This document shows positions 44,656-55,866 of a stretch of DNA of 64,000 bases, piece after piece. Positions within the stretch are counted from its first letter, which is position 1. Each line of letters starts with the position of its first letter. Made by a program: the position numbers and the translations under genes. The notes beneath the pieces were generated by a model, which saw nothing but the letters and a program-made list of their open reading frames with translations, did no database searches and was not told where the DNA came from. Source of the DNA: an uncultured Massilia sp. (GTDB lineage Bacteria; Pseudomonadota; Gammaproteobacteria; Burkholderiales; Burkholderiaceae_D); contig NZ_CAJYEB010000022.1 in the NCBI RefSeq assembly GCF_913773735.1, positions 151,075 through 215,074 of the forward strand. Reading direction: 5' to 3'.

Positions 44656-45569
44656 TGCGCGCTCCTTTGCGCCCGCGGCATGTCGCGGTTGCTGAGCGCG
44701 CCGGCCTCGGTGCCGCTGACGGCGATCAGGCCCACCGGCACCGCCGGGTCGAACAGCGCGATGCCGCGTTCCAGGGCGCGGTCGAGCGGCATGCCGTCCT
44801 CGATCCAGCCGTACACGGTGCGCGCCAGCAGGTGGCGCACGATCTGTTCGCCGATGCCGGTGGCGGCGACGGCGCCCGCCGGTCCGGCATAGAAGCCGCT
44901 GCCGATGATCGGCGTGTCGCCGACGCGGCCCAGCAGCGACGGCGCCGAGCCGCCGGTGGACAGGGCCACGGCGAAGTGCCCGTCCGGTCCGCGCACGACG
45001 GCGCCGACCGTGTCGCAGGCGGCGTTCTCGGGCAGTTCGAGCGGGGTCTGGTAGTTCCAGAAGCGCAGGAAGGCCTTGGCCTGCGGGTCGATGCCGGGCA
45101 TCGCCGGCAGCGACCCGGACAGCGACTTGACGACCTTCTCGTGGGCGTCGCGCTGGCGCTGGCTGATCGCGGTGTGGACCGGATGGCCGATGGCGGCGGC
45201 GAAGCGGTTGGCGCCGTCGCCGGCCAGCAGCCAGTGCGGCGTCTCGGCCACGGCGCGCGCCAGCAGCACGGGGTTGCGCACGCCCTGCACGCAGGCCACG
45301 GCGCCCAGGCGCCCCCTGGTGTCCATGATCGACGCGTCCATCTCGACGGTGGCGCCGTCCAGGCACAGCACCGAGCCGGTGCCGGCGTTGAAGCGGCCGT
45401 CGTCCTCCATCGCCGCGACGGCGGCGATGGCCGCCTCCAGGGCGTCGCCGCTGATGCCGAGTTCTTCCACCGCCAGCCGGGCGGCGCGTTCGCAGCCGTC
45501 GTCGTACTCGCGCGGGCTGCCGGCGCCGCCGTGCACGACGATCGCATATCCTTGTTGGGTCAAGCTCAT
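44652..45569 (-). CDS. iaaA: Isoaspartyl dipeptidase / plant-type L-asparaginase
   Basis: 305 residues. Ntn-hydrolase that self-cleaves before the catalytic Thr: Thr187 in ENAACDTVGAVV, with the second-half segments TGGSAPSLLGRVGDTPIIGS and a YAGPAGAVAATGIGE loop. Hydrolyses beta-aspartyl dipeptides, so here it would split the beta-Asp-Arg product of cyanophycinase into Asp and Arg. ATG at 45569 chosen since it gives the usual MSLTQQGYAIVVHGGAG start; the frame is open 33 codons further. First gene of the operon. Confidence 0.93.
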   Translation of the reverse strand: MSLTQQGYAIVVHGGAGSPREYDDGCERAARLAVEELGISGDALEAAIAAVAAMEDDGRFNAGTGSVLCLDGATVEMDASIMDTRGRLGAVACVQGVRNPVLLARAVAETPHWLLAGDGANRFAAAIGHPVHTAISQRQRDAHEKVVKSLSGSLPAMPGIDPQAKAFLRFWNYQTPLELPENAACDTVGAVVRGPDGHFAVALSTGGSAPSLLGRVGDTPIIGSGFYAGPAGAVAATGIGEQIVRHLLARTVYGWIEDGMPLDRALERGIALFDPAVPVGLIAVSGTEAGALSNRDMPRAQRSAQ

Positions 45570-45679
45570 TCTTGTTCGTTCTCCGATGCGTTTGCCATTG
45601 CCAGGAATTCGTGTGAACGTGGCATGACGAATCTCCGCATTATGCAAACGATGGGAAATTTGTAACATCGGTACCCTGG

Positions 45680-45709
45680 CCGTGTGATTGTAAGAGAGGG
45701 CTTACACGG
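45680..45709. other. Inverted repeat between DUF2244 gene and iaaA
   Basis: GTAAG-AGAGGG-CTTAC (45690-45705) inside CCGTGT / ACACGG (45680 and 45704-45709), two overlapping ways to pair. It lies in the 156-base gap after the DUF2244 stop and upstream of the iaaA promoter region. May be a terminator or an operator; not decided. Confidence 0.3.
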
Positions 45710-45725
45710 ACGAGCCGGCCTGGCG

Positions 45726-46175
45726 TCACCCCATCGCGGACATCCCGCGCAGCGCCTGGCGCAGTTCGCGCGCGACCTGGCGCCGCCGCGCCTCGCCCAC
45801 GAAGCGGCCGATCGCCACCCGCGTGCCGCGCGACTCGAGCCACAGCAGCGCCGGCGCGCCGTCGGCCAGCCCGACCCGCGTCCACAGCGGGTCCAGGCGT
45901 ACCGTGCTGCGCCGGTCGGCGCGCACGCACTCGACCAGCAGGCCGTCGTCCGACAGGGCGATGCGCTCGTGGTCGGTGGCGTGGCGGGCGTACAGTAGCA
46001 GGGCGGTGCCGACCAGCGCCAGCTCCACCAGGGTGAAGGCGAGCACCTGCCACACGCCGCGCGCCAGGAAGGCGATGCCGACGGCGAGCGCGGCCGCGCA
46101 CAGGCCGGCGTAGGCGAGGGCGACCTGGCGCGGCGCCAGGGAACAGTTGCGCTGCAGGGTCCATTCGCGGTGCAT
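45726..46175 (-). CDS. DUF2244 membrane protein
   Basis: 149 residues: two adjacent TM helices (~22-42 and ~46-66) then a soluble beta-rich domain, with REWTLQRNCSLAPRQ at the start. Matches the DUF2244 / COG5488 pattern, a small family common in alpha- and betaproteobacteria, often beside cytochrome oxidase genes; that context is absent here. ATG at 46175 is the first Met that gives the family start. Function unknown. Confidence 0.82.
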   Translation of the reverse strand: MHREWTLQRNCSLAPRQVALAYAGLCAAALAVGIAFLARGVWQVLAFTLVELALVGTALLLYARHATDHERIALSDDGLLVECVRADRRSTVRLDPLWTRVGLADGAPALLWLESRGTRVAIGRFVGEARRRQVARELRQALRGMSAMG

Positions 46176-46337
46176 GGCGCGCTCCGGGCCGGGTTCGGTG
46201 GCGGACAGGGTGGCCGAGCGATGATACGCCGATCGCGTGCGCCGGCGTCGCCCTGGTGGGACATCGCCCCATGCCAGGAGGTGCCGGGGCCGCCGGAATC
46301 TGCTACACTCTCGCCCCTTTTGCATCGAGAGGCTTTC

Positions 46338-47588
46338 ATGGCGAACGCTTGCGGCGTCGATTTCGGCACGTCCAACTCCACCGTCGGCTGGGCGCGGCCC
46401 GGCCAACCGGCCCTGCTGGCCCTCGAGGACGGCAAGGCGACGCTGCCCTCCGTGGTGTTCTTCAATGCCGACGAGGAGGAGGTGCGCTACGGCCGCGCGG
46501 CGCTGGCCGACTACCTCGAAGGCTACGAGGGCCGCCTGATGCGTTCGCTGAAGTCGCTGCTGGGCACGAGCCTCATGGACGGCCAGACCGAGGTCGCCGG
46601 CCGCGCGCTGCCGTTCCGCCAGCTGCTGGGCCATTTCATCGGCGAGGTCAAGCGCCGCGCCGAGCGCCAGGCCGGGCGCGAATTCGGCAGCGCCGTGTTC
46701 GGGCGTCCCGTGTTCTTCGTCGACGACGACCCCGCGGCCGACCGCCTGGCGGAGGACACGCTGGCCGAGATCGCCCGTTCGGTGGGCTTTCGCGAGATCG
46801 GCTTCCAGTACGAGCCGATCGCCGCGGCGTTCGACTACGAGTCGCGCATCGACGTCGAGGAACTGGTCCTGATCGCCGACATCGGCGGCGGCACCTCGGA
46901 CTTCTCGCTGGTGCGCCTGGGACCGCAGCGCATGGCGCGTCCCGAGCGCCGCGACGACCTGTTGGCCAACGGCGGCGTGCACATCGGCGGCACCGACTTC
47001 GACAAGTACCTGAGCCTGGCCAGCGTGATGCCGCTGCTGGGCTACGGCAGCACGCTGGTGTCGGGCGCGGCGATCCCGTCCAGCTATTATTTCAACCTGG
47101 CCACCTGGCACACGATCAACCAGGCCTATACGCGCAAGAGCATCGCCCAGCTGGCCGAACTGGCGCGCGACGCCGCCGAGCCGGACAAGATCAAGCGCCT
47201 GCGCCGCCTGATCGACGAGCGCGCCGGCCACTGGCTGGCGATGCGCGTCGAAGAGGCCAAGATCGCGCTGTCGGACACGCCCGAGGTGGCGCTGGCGCTG
47301 GACCGGCTCGATCCGCCGGAACTGCTGCGCGTCACCCGCGCCGGCTTCGCCGATGCGATCGGGGGGCTGGTCGACCAGGTCGGGGCCACCGTGCGGCGCC
47401 TGCTGGCCGATGCCGGCGTGGCGCCGGAGCGGGTCGACACGGTATTCTTCACGGGCGGCTCCAGCGGCGTGGCGGCCCTGCGCGAGCGCATCGCCGCCAG
47501 CGTGCCGCAGGCGCGCCGCGTGGAGGGCGACCTGTTCGGCAGCATCGGCGCCGGACTGGCGCTCGACGCCGCGCGCCGCTTCGGCTGA
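46338..47588 (+). CDS. Hsp70-like chaperone (YegD type)
   Basis: 416 residues, an actin/Hsp70-fold ATPase without the canonical substrate-binding domain. N-terminal phosphate-1 loop CGVDFGTSNSTVGW, phosphate-2 loop IADIGGGTSDFSLVRL near 180, and the adenosine region FFTGGSSGVAALRERI near 370. Length and the EPIAAAFDYE segment match E. coli YegD, an atypical Hsp70. An ATG at 46338 with GAGAGGC upstream is used; the frame extends further without a ribosome site. A client or partner is not evident. Confidence 0.88.
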   Translation: MANACGVDFGTSNSTVGWARPGQPALLALEDGKATLPSVVFFNADEEEVRYGRAALADYLEGYEGRLMRSLKSLLGTSLMDGQTEVAGRALPFRQLLGHFIGEVKRRAERQAGREFGSAVFGRPVFFVDDDPAADRLAEDTLAEIARSVGFREIGFQYEPIAAAFDYESRIDVEELVLIADIGGGTSDFSLVRLGPQRMARPERRDDLLANGGVHIGGTDFDKYLSLASVMPLLGYGSTLVSGAAIPSSYYFNLATWHTINQAYTRKSIAQLAELARDAAEPDKIKRLRRLIDERAGHWLAMRVEEAKIALSDTPEVALALDRLDPPELLRVTRAGFADAIGGLVDQVGATVRRLLADAGVAPERVDTVFFTGGSSGVAALRERIAASVPQARRVEGDLFGSIGAGLALDAARRFG

Positions 47589-47647
47589 ACCGGCCGGCCG
47601 CGCCGGATGAGATCGCAGTACATCGCAGCACCACTGAAAGGATAGCC

Positions 47648-48277
47648 GTGTTCGAACGCCCCATCGTCATGCTCGACTTCGAGACCACCGGCCTGTCGCC
47701 GGAGAATGGCGACCGCATCACCGAAGTGGCCGCGCTGCGCATCGCCGGCGGCGAGATCGTGGAACGCTACGTCTCGCTCGTCAATTGCGGCGTGCGCATT
47801 CCCGCCTTCATCACCCACCTGACCGGCATCACCCAGGCGATGGTCGACGGCGCGCCGCCGGCCGCGCACGTGGTGCCGGAACTGCTGGACTTCATCGGCG
47901 GCGACGTGCTGGCCGCGCACAACGCCAGCTTCGACGAGAAATTCCTCAAGGCCGAAGGCGCGCTGCTGGGCCGGTCGTGCCGCCATGCCGGCCTGCTGTG
48001 TTCGCTGAAGCTGTCGCGCCGCGTCTTTCCCGGCATGGCCAGCTACAAGCTGGGCCAGCTGTCGGCCGCGCTGGGCATCGTGTTCGGCGGCCGCGCCCAC
48101 CGCGCCGAGGCCGACGCGGAGGCGGCCGCCCAGGTGCTGCTGCACATCGGGCGCCACCTCGGCACCTCGTACGGCCTGCAGCGCGTGGCGCCCGAGCTGC
48201 TGGTGTCGCTGAACGGCGTGGCCGCCGCCAAGGTGCCGCGCTTCATGGACGCCTACGTGGCGGGGCGCCTGCGCTGA
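47648..48277 (+). CDS. DnaQ-like 3'-5' exonuclease
   Basis: 209 residues. DEDDh exonuclease: ExoI DFETTGLSPENGDRITEVAAL, ExoII LAAHNASFDEKFL near 97, ExoIII HRAEADAEAAAQVL near 155. Similar to stand-alone epsilon-like proofreading or PolC-type exonucleases. GTG start at 47648 with AAAGGA upstream; the open frame ahead of it overlaps the Hsp70 gene. 59 bases after that gene and likely co-transcribed, though the functional link is unclear. Confidence 0.9.
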   Translation: MFERPIVMLDFETTGLSPENGDRITEVAALRIAGGEIVERYVSLVNCGVRIPAFITHLTGITQAMVDGAPPAAHVVPELLDFIGGDVLAAHNASFDEKFLKAEGALLGRSCRHAGLLCSLKLSRRVFPGMASYKLGQLSAALGIVFGGRAHRAEADAEAAAQVLLHIGRHLGTSYGLQRVAPELLVSLNGVAAAKVPRFMDAYVAGRLR

Positions 48278-48387
48278 CCCTTGCCGGCCCGGCCCGCGCC
48301 GCCGTCGCCGGCCGGCGCGCAGCCAGCGGGCCACGGCGTGGCGACGGCGCCGTTTTCGTCTTGTCCATCCCTTCCGGCTTGTTGCAG

Positions 48388-48413
48388 GTCAAATTCGCCA
48401 CCGCTGTCAAATT
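48388..48413 (+). promoter_or_regulatory. GTCAAATT direct repeat upstream of Sel1 gene
   Basis: Two copies of GTCAAATT starting 18 bases apart (48388 and 48406) in the 241-base gap before the Sel1-repeat gene. The spacing, under two turns, could fit a regulator site or a promoter's -35 area. Nothing else recognisable lies in this gap. Confidence 0.3.
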
Positions 48414-48518
48414 TACACTTTTGGCAAGTTTCGAGGCGTTGCCGATGCGTTGCCGCAAGCGCGGCGTGATACCGCGCCGCGCCTCCTGTCTACCAATCCC
48501 ATTCTGCGGAGAAACAAC

Positions 48519-49952
48519 ATGCCAGGCGAGCAGTCGTCGGACGGGGGCGCGCTCCTGTGCTGGTTCGCGCGCGCGGCCGAGCGGGGCGACCCCTACGCGC
48601 AATTCAACCTGGGCCTGATGTACAAGGACGGCAAGGGCGTGGCGCGCGACGACGTCGCCGCCTGCCGCTGGCTGCGCCGCGCCGCGCTGCAGCGCCTGGC
48701 CTTCGCCCAGAACCACCTCGGCAGCATGTTCTACCAGGGGCGCGGCGTGCGCCAGTCCGACGACGACGCGCTGCACTGGTTCGGCCTGGCCGCGGCCCAG
48801 GGCGACGCCTCGGCCCAGCTGAACCTGGGCGAGATGGCACGCCACGGCCGCGGCATGGCGCGCGACCCGGAGCTGGCCGTGTACTGGTACGGCAGGGCGG
48901 CCGAGCAGGAACTGGCCGGCGCCCAGCACCTGCTGGCCGAATGCTACCTGCGCGGCGAGGGCGTGGCCACCAGCCACGCGCTGGCGATGGCCTGGTTCCG
49001 CAAGGCCGCCGTGCAGGAGCATGCGCCGGCCGAGGTGTGCCTGGGCCTGATGTACCGCCAGGGCCAGGGCGTGGCGCCGAACGAGGCGGTGGCCATGCAC
49101 TGGTTCCGGCGCGCCGCCGCGCGCGGCGACGCCTGCGCGCAGCGGCTGGTCGGGCTGGCCGGGCTGGAGCGCGCGCGCACGCCGGCCGCGCGCGCCGGCG
49201 CGCTGGCCTGGCTGCGCCGCGCCGCCGGCCAGGGCGATGCCGAGGCCTGCTTCGGCCTGGGGCGCTGGCTGGCCGGCGCCCGCGATGGCGCGGGGGGCAC
49301 GGTCGGCACGGATGGCACGGTCGGCACGGATGGCGCGGGCGCGATCGACGCCGCCGGGGACGGCCGCGACGATGCCGCCGCGGCCGCCTGGTTCGCGCTG
49401 GCGGCCGGCCAGGGCCACGCGCTGGCGCAGTACCACCTGGGCGCCATGTACGCGCGCGGACGCGGCGTGCGGCGCGATCCGGCGCGCGCCCTGCACTGGT
49501 ACCTGCGGGCGGCCGAACAGGGCGCCGCCAACGCCCAGTTCACGCTCGGCGTGCTGTATGCCAACGGCGAGGGCGTGCGCCGCGACGCCGCGCTGGCCGC
49601 CCACTGGTACCGGCGCGCCGCCGAGCAGGGCGACGCCAGCGCCCAGAACAACCTGGGCGTGCTGTACGCGACCGGCCAGGGCGTGCGCCAGGACGACGTC
49701 CTGGCGGTGCAGTGGTACGGCCTGGCGGCCGCGCAGGGCCATGCGCTGGCGCGGTACAACCTCGGCGGCATGTACGGCAGCGGCCGCGGCGTGGCGCGCG
49801 ACCGCCTGCGCTCCACGATGTGGATGCTGCTCGCGGCCGACGCCGGCGATCCGTCCGCCGCGGCCGGCGCGGCGGACGAGGGCGGCGCCGGCCTGCGCCG
49901 GGCGTGGCGCGGCGCGCGCGCGGCCGCGCGTTCGCTGCGGCGCGCCGCCTGA
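48519..49952 (+). CDS. Sel1-repeat (SLR/TPR-like) protein
   Basis: 477 residues made of about ten 36-residue Sel1-like repeats, each of the form A..LG.MY..G.GV..D...A..W...AA.QG (e.g. AQFNLGLMYKDGKGVARDD, AQNNLGVLYATGQGVRQDD). Such solenoids act as protein-binding scaffolds. No signal peptide or TM helix, so cytoplasmic, unlike many secreted Sel1 proteins. A low-complexity insert in the middle encodes GTVGTD twice (bases 49296-49331). ATG at 48519 has GCGGAGA 8 bases upstream. Partner unknown. Confidence 0.88.
   Translation: MPGEQSSDGGALLCWFARAAERGDPYAQFNLGLMYKDGKGVARDDVAACRWLRRAALQRLAFAQNHLGSMFYQGRGVRQSDDDALHWFGLAAAQGDASAQLNLGEMARHGRGMARDPELAVYWYGRAAEQELAGAQHLLAECYLRGEGVATSHALAMAWFRKAAVQEHAPAEVCLGLMYRQGQGVAPNEAVAMHWFRRAAARGDACAQRLVGLAGLERARTPAARAGALAWLRRAAGQGDAEACFGLGRWLAGARDGAGGTVGTDGTVGTDGAGAIDAAGDGRDDAAAAAWFALAAGQGHALAQYHLGAMYARGRGVRRDPARALHWYLRAAEQGAANAQFTLGVLYANGEGVRRDAALAAHWYRRAAEQGDASAQNNLGVLYATGQGVRQDDVLAVQWYGLAAAQGHALARYNLGGMYGSGRGVARDRLRSTMWMLLAADAGDPSAAAGAADEGGAGLRRAWRGARAAARSLRRAA
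49296..49331 (+). repeat. 18-bp in-frame tandem repeat in Sel1 gene
   Basis: Two exact 18-base units (ggcacggtcggcacggat), each encoding Gly-Thr-Val-Gly-Thr-Asp, followed by a partial third. They interrupt the solenoid between repeats, probably in a loop, and may vary in copy number between strains. Confidence 0.8.
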
Positions 49953-50064
49953 CGGTGGCGTCGGCGGTCATTCCTTGCTGCCGACAAAGATTTGTCTGCT
50001 GGGCAATTCGCGCTATCATGCCTTGCGGCAGATGCCGTCCATTCCACAGACTAACGACTACACC

Positions 50065-52260
<2,196 letters not shown>

Positions 52261-52273
52261 GCGCCGCACGGCG

Positions 52274-52810
52274 ATGAAGACCGCCTGGCTGGGCGCGGCC
52301 TGCGCCTGCATGTCGCTACTGGGTGCGGCGCTGTGGCTGGCGCATGGCCACGGCGCGGCGCGACGCCCGCAGGAGCCGTCCGGCGCGCTGCCGTACGCGC
52401 TGCGGGAGGTCGTGTTCCAGGCGCCCGGCCCGAGCGGGCCGCGCCTGGCGGGCACCCTCGCGCTGCCGCCAGGCGCCGGGCCGCACCCGGCCATCGTGCT
52501 GGTGCCCGGTTCCGGCGAGGTCGACCGGGACGGCACGCTGTCCGGCCACCGTGTCTACCTGGTGCTGGCGGATGCGCTGGCGCGTCGCGGTTTCGCCGTG
52601 TTGCGCAGCGACAAGCGTGGCCTCGGGGCGTCCGGGGGCGATTTCGCCACGGCGACCACCTACGATTTCGCCGCCGACATCCGCGCCGCGGTCGCGTTCC
52701 TGCGCACGCGCGCCGACGAGTTCGCCGAGATCGGCGCCATCGACGAGACCATGGCGCCGGCCGTGCTCGAACTTGTTGCCACCTGGGCCGGCGCGCAGGC
52801 GCGGGACTGA
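52274..52810 (+). pseudogene. Alpha/beta hydrolase with internal deletion of catalytic core
   Basis: 178 residues. Signal peptide, then the start of a secreted alpha/beta hydrolase: oxyanion-region GSGEVDRDGTLSGH, LADALARRGFAVLRSDKRGLGASGG, and FAADIRAAVAFLRTRADEFAEIG, where full-length relatives continue with IGxSxGG. Here the sequence jumps straight to IDETMAPAVLELVATW, which matches the C-terminal end of that family. The nucleophile Ser, Asp and His are therefore all missing, through what looks like an in-frame deletion of roughly 200-250 codons. The reading frame is intact, but the product should be catalytically dead. Confidence 0.6.
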
Positions 52811-52925
52811 GCGGCGGCTTGTCGCCGGCACCCGGGGCGCCCGCTGGCCGGATTCGTGGGAAAGAGGTCCGATCCCCGCATCGGCGATTTGGCAACATGC
52901 TCCTGTGACATCAACAGGAGATCCC

Positions 52926-53879
52926 ATGATCCGCGACATCGCCTTCGTCGTTTTTCCCGGCTTCCAGCTGGCCGACCTGGCCGCCCTGAACGTGTTCGCG
53001 CTGGCCAACGAGCGTGACGACGCACCGCACTACCGCCTGCGCATGCTGTCGCGGCAGGGCGGGCCAGTGCCGGGCTCGGCCGGGGTGACGATCCTCACCG
53101 ACCCCTTCGCGGCGCTGGCGACGGCGCCGGACACGCTGCTCGTGCCGGGCGGCGACGTGCTCGGGCGCCAGCCGCCGGCCCTGCTCGATTTCCTCGCGGC
53201 CACGTCGCACGCGGCGCGCCGCACCGCCAGCATCTGCAGCGGCGCGTTCCTGCTGGCCGCCGCCGGCCTGGCCGACGGCCGCGGCGTCACCACCCACTGG
53301 CGGCTCGCCCCGGAACTGCAGCGCCGCCATCCGGCCTTGCGGGTGCTGCCGGACCGTATCTTCGTGCGCGACGGCACGCTCTGGACCTCGGCCGGGATGA
53401 CGGCCGGCGTCGACCTGGCGCTGGCGCTGGTCGAGGACGACCTGGGCGGGGAAGCGGCGCGCGCGCTGGCGCGGCAGATGGTGGCGGTCTACCGGCGCAG
53501 TGGCGGCCAGTCGCAGTTTTCGACGGCGGACCTGGCGCCCGCGTCGGGACGGATCCAGGATGCGCTCGCGTATGCGCGCCGCAACCTGTGCCGGCCGCTG
53601 GCGCTGGACGAGCTGGCCGACGCGGCGCGCCTGAGCCGGCGCCAGTTCAGCCGCAGCTTCCGCGCCGAGACCGGCCAGACGCCGGCGCGCGCGGTCGAGC
53701 AGCTGCGCGTGCAGGCGGCGCGCGAACTGATCGAGGGCACCTGCCGGCCGATCGACGAGATCGCCCACGCCAGCGGCTTCGGCGACCCGGAACGCATGCG
53801 CCGCGCCTTCCTGCGCGCCTTCGGCCACCCGCCCCAGGCTATCCGGCGCCAGGCGCGCGCCGGACAGGCGTCGACCTGA
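52926..53879 (+). CDS. GlxA-type AraC-family transcriptional regulator
   Basis: 317 residues: DJ-1/PfpI-like N-terminal domain (~1-180) with the nucleophile-elbow-like ASICSGAFLLAAAGLADG and the following TTHWRLAPEL, then two AraC helix-turn-helix units (~210-310; LALDELADAARLSRRQFSRSF and PIDEIAHASGFGDPERMRRAF). Family members respond to small metabolites such as arginine, glycine betaine or carnitine derivatives. ATG at 52926 with CAGGAG upstream. No adjacent target operon is obvious. Confidence 0.92.
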   Translation: MIRDIAFVVFPGFQLADLAALNVFALANERDDAPHYRLRMLSRQGGPVPGSAGVTILTDPFAALATAPDTLLVPGGDVLGRQPPALLDFLAATSHAARRTASICSGAFLLAAAGLADGRGVTTHWRLAPELQRRHPALRVLPDRIFVRDGTLWTSAGMTAGVDLALALVEDDLGGEAARALARQMVAVYRRSGGQSQFSTADLAPASGRIQDALAYARRNLCRPLALDELADAARLSRRQFSRSFRAETGQTPARAVEQLRVQAARELIEGTCRPIDEIAHASGFGDPERMRRAFLRAFGHPPQAIRRQARAGQAST

Positions 53880-53917
53880 TCCGGATCGGCGGCGCCCGCG
53901 CGGGCGCCGCCGCGCGC

Positions 53918-54493
53918 TCAGCGGTGCACGACCACCAGCACGGCCTTGGCCTCGGTCTTGCCGGCGTTGCGGATCGCGTGGTCCTGGTCGGCCGGATAGC
54001 GCGCGGTGGCGCCGTGCTTGATTTTCTTCTTGTTCGCCCCGACTTCCAGTTCCACCGTCCCCGTGATGACGGTCAGGTGCTCGCTGGTGCCCGGATCGTG
54101 GGCCTGCGAGGCCAGTTCGCCGCCCGGCTGCAGCGTCAGTTCGTACCACTCGTACTTGCCCGCCAGTTCCATCGGGCCGAGGATGCGCAGCGAATAGCCG
54201 GCGTGGGCGCCGGGCAGGGTGGGAATCTCGTGGGATTCGACCACGCGGATGGTGTCGGCGGTGCGCACTTCGGACGACAGCAGCTCGCCGATCTGCACCC
54301 CGAGGGCATTCGCCAGGCGCCAGGTGATGGCGATGGTGGGATTGGCCTTTTCGCGCTCGATCTGCGACAGCATCGATTTCGACACGCCGGCGATGCGCGA
54401 CAGGTCTTCCAGCGTCAGGCCGCGCGCCAGGCGCAGGCGCTGCAGGGTAGCGCCGACTTCCGGTGGCGCATTATTGGTCACTGCATTATTCAT
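53918..54493 (-). CDS. XRE-family regulator with cupin domain
   Basis: 191 residues: N-terminal HTH (~14-70; LTLEDLSRIAGVSKSMLSQIEREKANPTI) and a C-terminal cupin (~105-190; EWYELTLQPGGEL, HDPGTSEHLTVITGTVEL). Such proteins sense amino acids or polyamines and regulate their catabolism. Divergent from kbl; the 153-base shared region contains a perfect palindrome (54541-54556), so it very probably controls threonine breakdown by kbl and the dehydrogenase. Confidence 0.92.
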   Translation of the reverse strand: MNNAVTNNAPPEVGATLQRLRLARGLTLEDLSRIAGVSKSMLSQIEREKANPTIAITWRLANALGVQIGELLSSEVRTADTIRVVESHEIPTLPGAHAGYSLRILGPMELAGKYEWYELTLQPGGELASQAHDPGTSEHLTVITGTVELEVGANKKKIKHGATARYPADQDHAIRNAGKTEAKAVLVVVHR

Positions 54494-54540
54494 CTATGCT
54501 TGCTTGCAAAGTTCATTAGTCGAAGGTAGTATTCAATATA

Positions 54541-54572
54541 TCGAACTTATGTTCGACATAGAGAACAAGTTC
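54541..54572. promoter_or_regulatory. Operator palindromes in the kbl promoter
   Basis: TCGAAC-TTAT-GTTCGA at 54541-54556 is a perfect 6+6 palindrome, and GAAC-AA-GTTC at 54563-54572 repeats the GAAC/GTTC core 22 bases on; a further ATCGAAC follows at ~54579. The region is 75-106 bases upstream of the kbl start and 48 bases from the XRE-cupin gene start. Best candidate binding sites for that regulator. Confidence 0.6.
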
Positions 54573-54646
54573 AAGACATCGAACGACCCACGGTACAACA
54601 TTCGCCAATCCCCGGTCAAGCCGGACAGCAGAAGAGGATGAATTCC

Positions 54647-55852
54647 ATGAGCGACCAGGCCTTCTACGGCGCCCTCCAGCAAAAACTCGACACGCTCCAG
54701 AGCGAGGGCTTGTTCAAGCCCGAGCGCGTGCTCGCCTCGCGCCAGGGCGCGGAAGTGGTCGCCCAGGACGGCCGCACGCTGATCAATATGTGCGCCAACA
54801 ATTACCTGGGCCTGTCCGGCGACCCGGAAACGCAGAAGGCGGCCGAGGCGGCGCTGCAGCGCTACGGCTACGGCCTGTCGTCGGTGCGCTTCATCTGCGG
54901 CACCCAGACTGTGCACAAGGAACTGGAACAGGCGCTGTCGCGCTTCCTGGGCACCGAGGACACGATCCTGTACGCGGCCGCCTTCGACGCCAACGGCGGC
55001 GTGTTCGAGCCGCTGTTCGACGAGAACGACGCCATCATCTCGGACGCGCTGAACCACGCCTCGATCATCGACGGCGTGCGCCTGTGCAAGGCGGCCCGCT
55101 ACCGCTACGCCAACAACGACATGGCCGACCTGGAAAAGCAGCTGCAGGCGGCGACGGACGCGGGCAAGCGCCACAAGATCATCGTCACCGACGGCGTGTT
55201 CTCGATGGACGGCACCATCGCCAGGCTGGACGAGATCGTGCTGCTGGCCGAGAAATACGGCGCGCTGACCATGATCGACGAATCGCACGCCTCCGGCTTC
55301 ATGGGCAAGACCGGCCGCGGCACGCACGAGCACCATGGCGTGATCGGCAAGATCGACATCATCACCGGCACGCTGGGCAAGGCGCTGGGCGGCGCGATGG
55401 GCGGCTTCACCTCGGGCCGCAAGGAAGTCATCGAGATGCTGCGCCAGAAGTCGCGTCCCTACCTGTTCTCGAATACGCTGGCGCCGATGATCGCCGGCGC
55501 CTCGCTGGCCGTGCTGGAGCGCATCGGCAAGTCAACCGAACTGCGCGACCGCCTGATGGAGAATACCGCCTACTTCCGCCAGGAGATCGAGCGCATCGGC
55601 TTCACCATCAAGCCGGGCACGCACCCGGTGGTGCCGGTGATGCTGTTCGACGCCCCGGTGGCGCAGAAGTTCGCCGCGCGCATGTTCGAACTGGGCGTGC
55701 TGCTGTCGGGCTTCTTCTACCCGGTGGTGCCGATGGGCCAGGCGCGCGTGCGCGTCCAGCTGTCGGCGGCGCACACCCGCGAGCAGCTCGACAAGGTGCT
55801 GGCCGCCTTCGCGCAGGCCGGCCGCGAGCTGGGCATCCTCCAGGCCCAATGA
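54647..55852 (+). CDS. kbl: 2-amino-3-ketobutyrate CoA ligase (glycine C-acetyltransferase)
   Basis: 401 residues, PLP enzyme of the alpha-oxoamine synthase family. Cleaves 2-amino-3-oxobutanoate with CoA into glycine and acetyl-CoA. PLP Lys in [14 protein letters not shown] (~245), the [11 protein letters not shown] aspartate and [10 protein letters not shown] near the N-terminus. ATG at 54647 ([10 protein letters not shown]) is preferred with AGAGG 9 bases upstream; the ATG at 54638 is too close to it. Forms an operon with the threonine dehydrogenase 86 bases on. Confidence 0.96.
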   Translation: MSDQAFYGALQQKLDTLQSEGLFKPERVLASRQGAEVVAQDGRTLINMCANNYLGLSGDPETQKAAEAALQRYGYGLSSVRFICGTQTVHKELEQALSRFLGTEDTILYAAAFDANGGVFEPLFDENDAIISDALNHASIIDGVRLCKAARYRYANNDMADLEKQLQAATDAGKRHKIIVTDGVFSMDGTIARLDEIVLLAEKYGALTMIDESHASGFMGKTGRGTHEHHGVIGKIDIITGTLGKALGGAMGGFTSGRKEVIEMLRQKSRPYLFSNTLAPMIAGASLAVLERIGKSTELRDRLMENTAYFRQEIERIGFTIKPGTHPVVPVMLFDAPVAQKFAARMFELGVLLSGFFYPVVPMGQARVRVQLSAAHTREQLDKVLAAFAQAGRELGILQAQ

Positions 55853-55866
55853 CGGACTACGGTATC

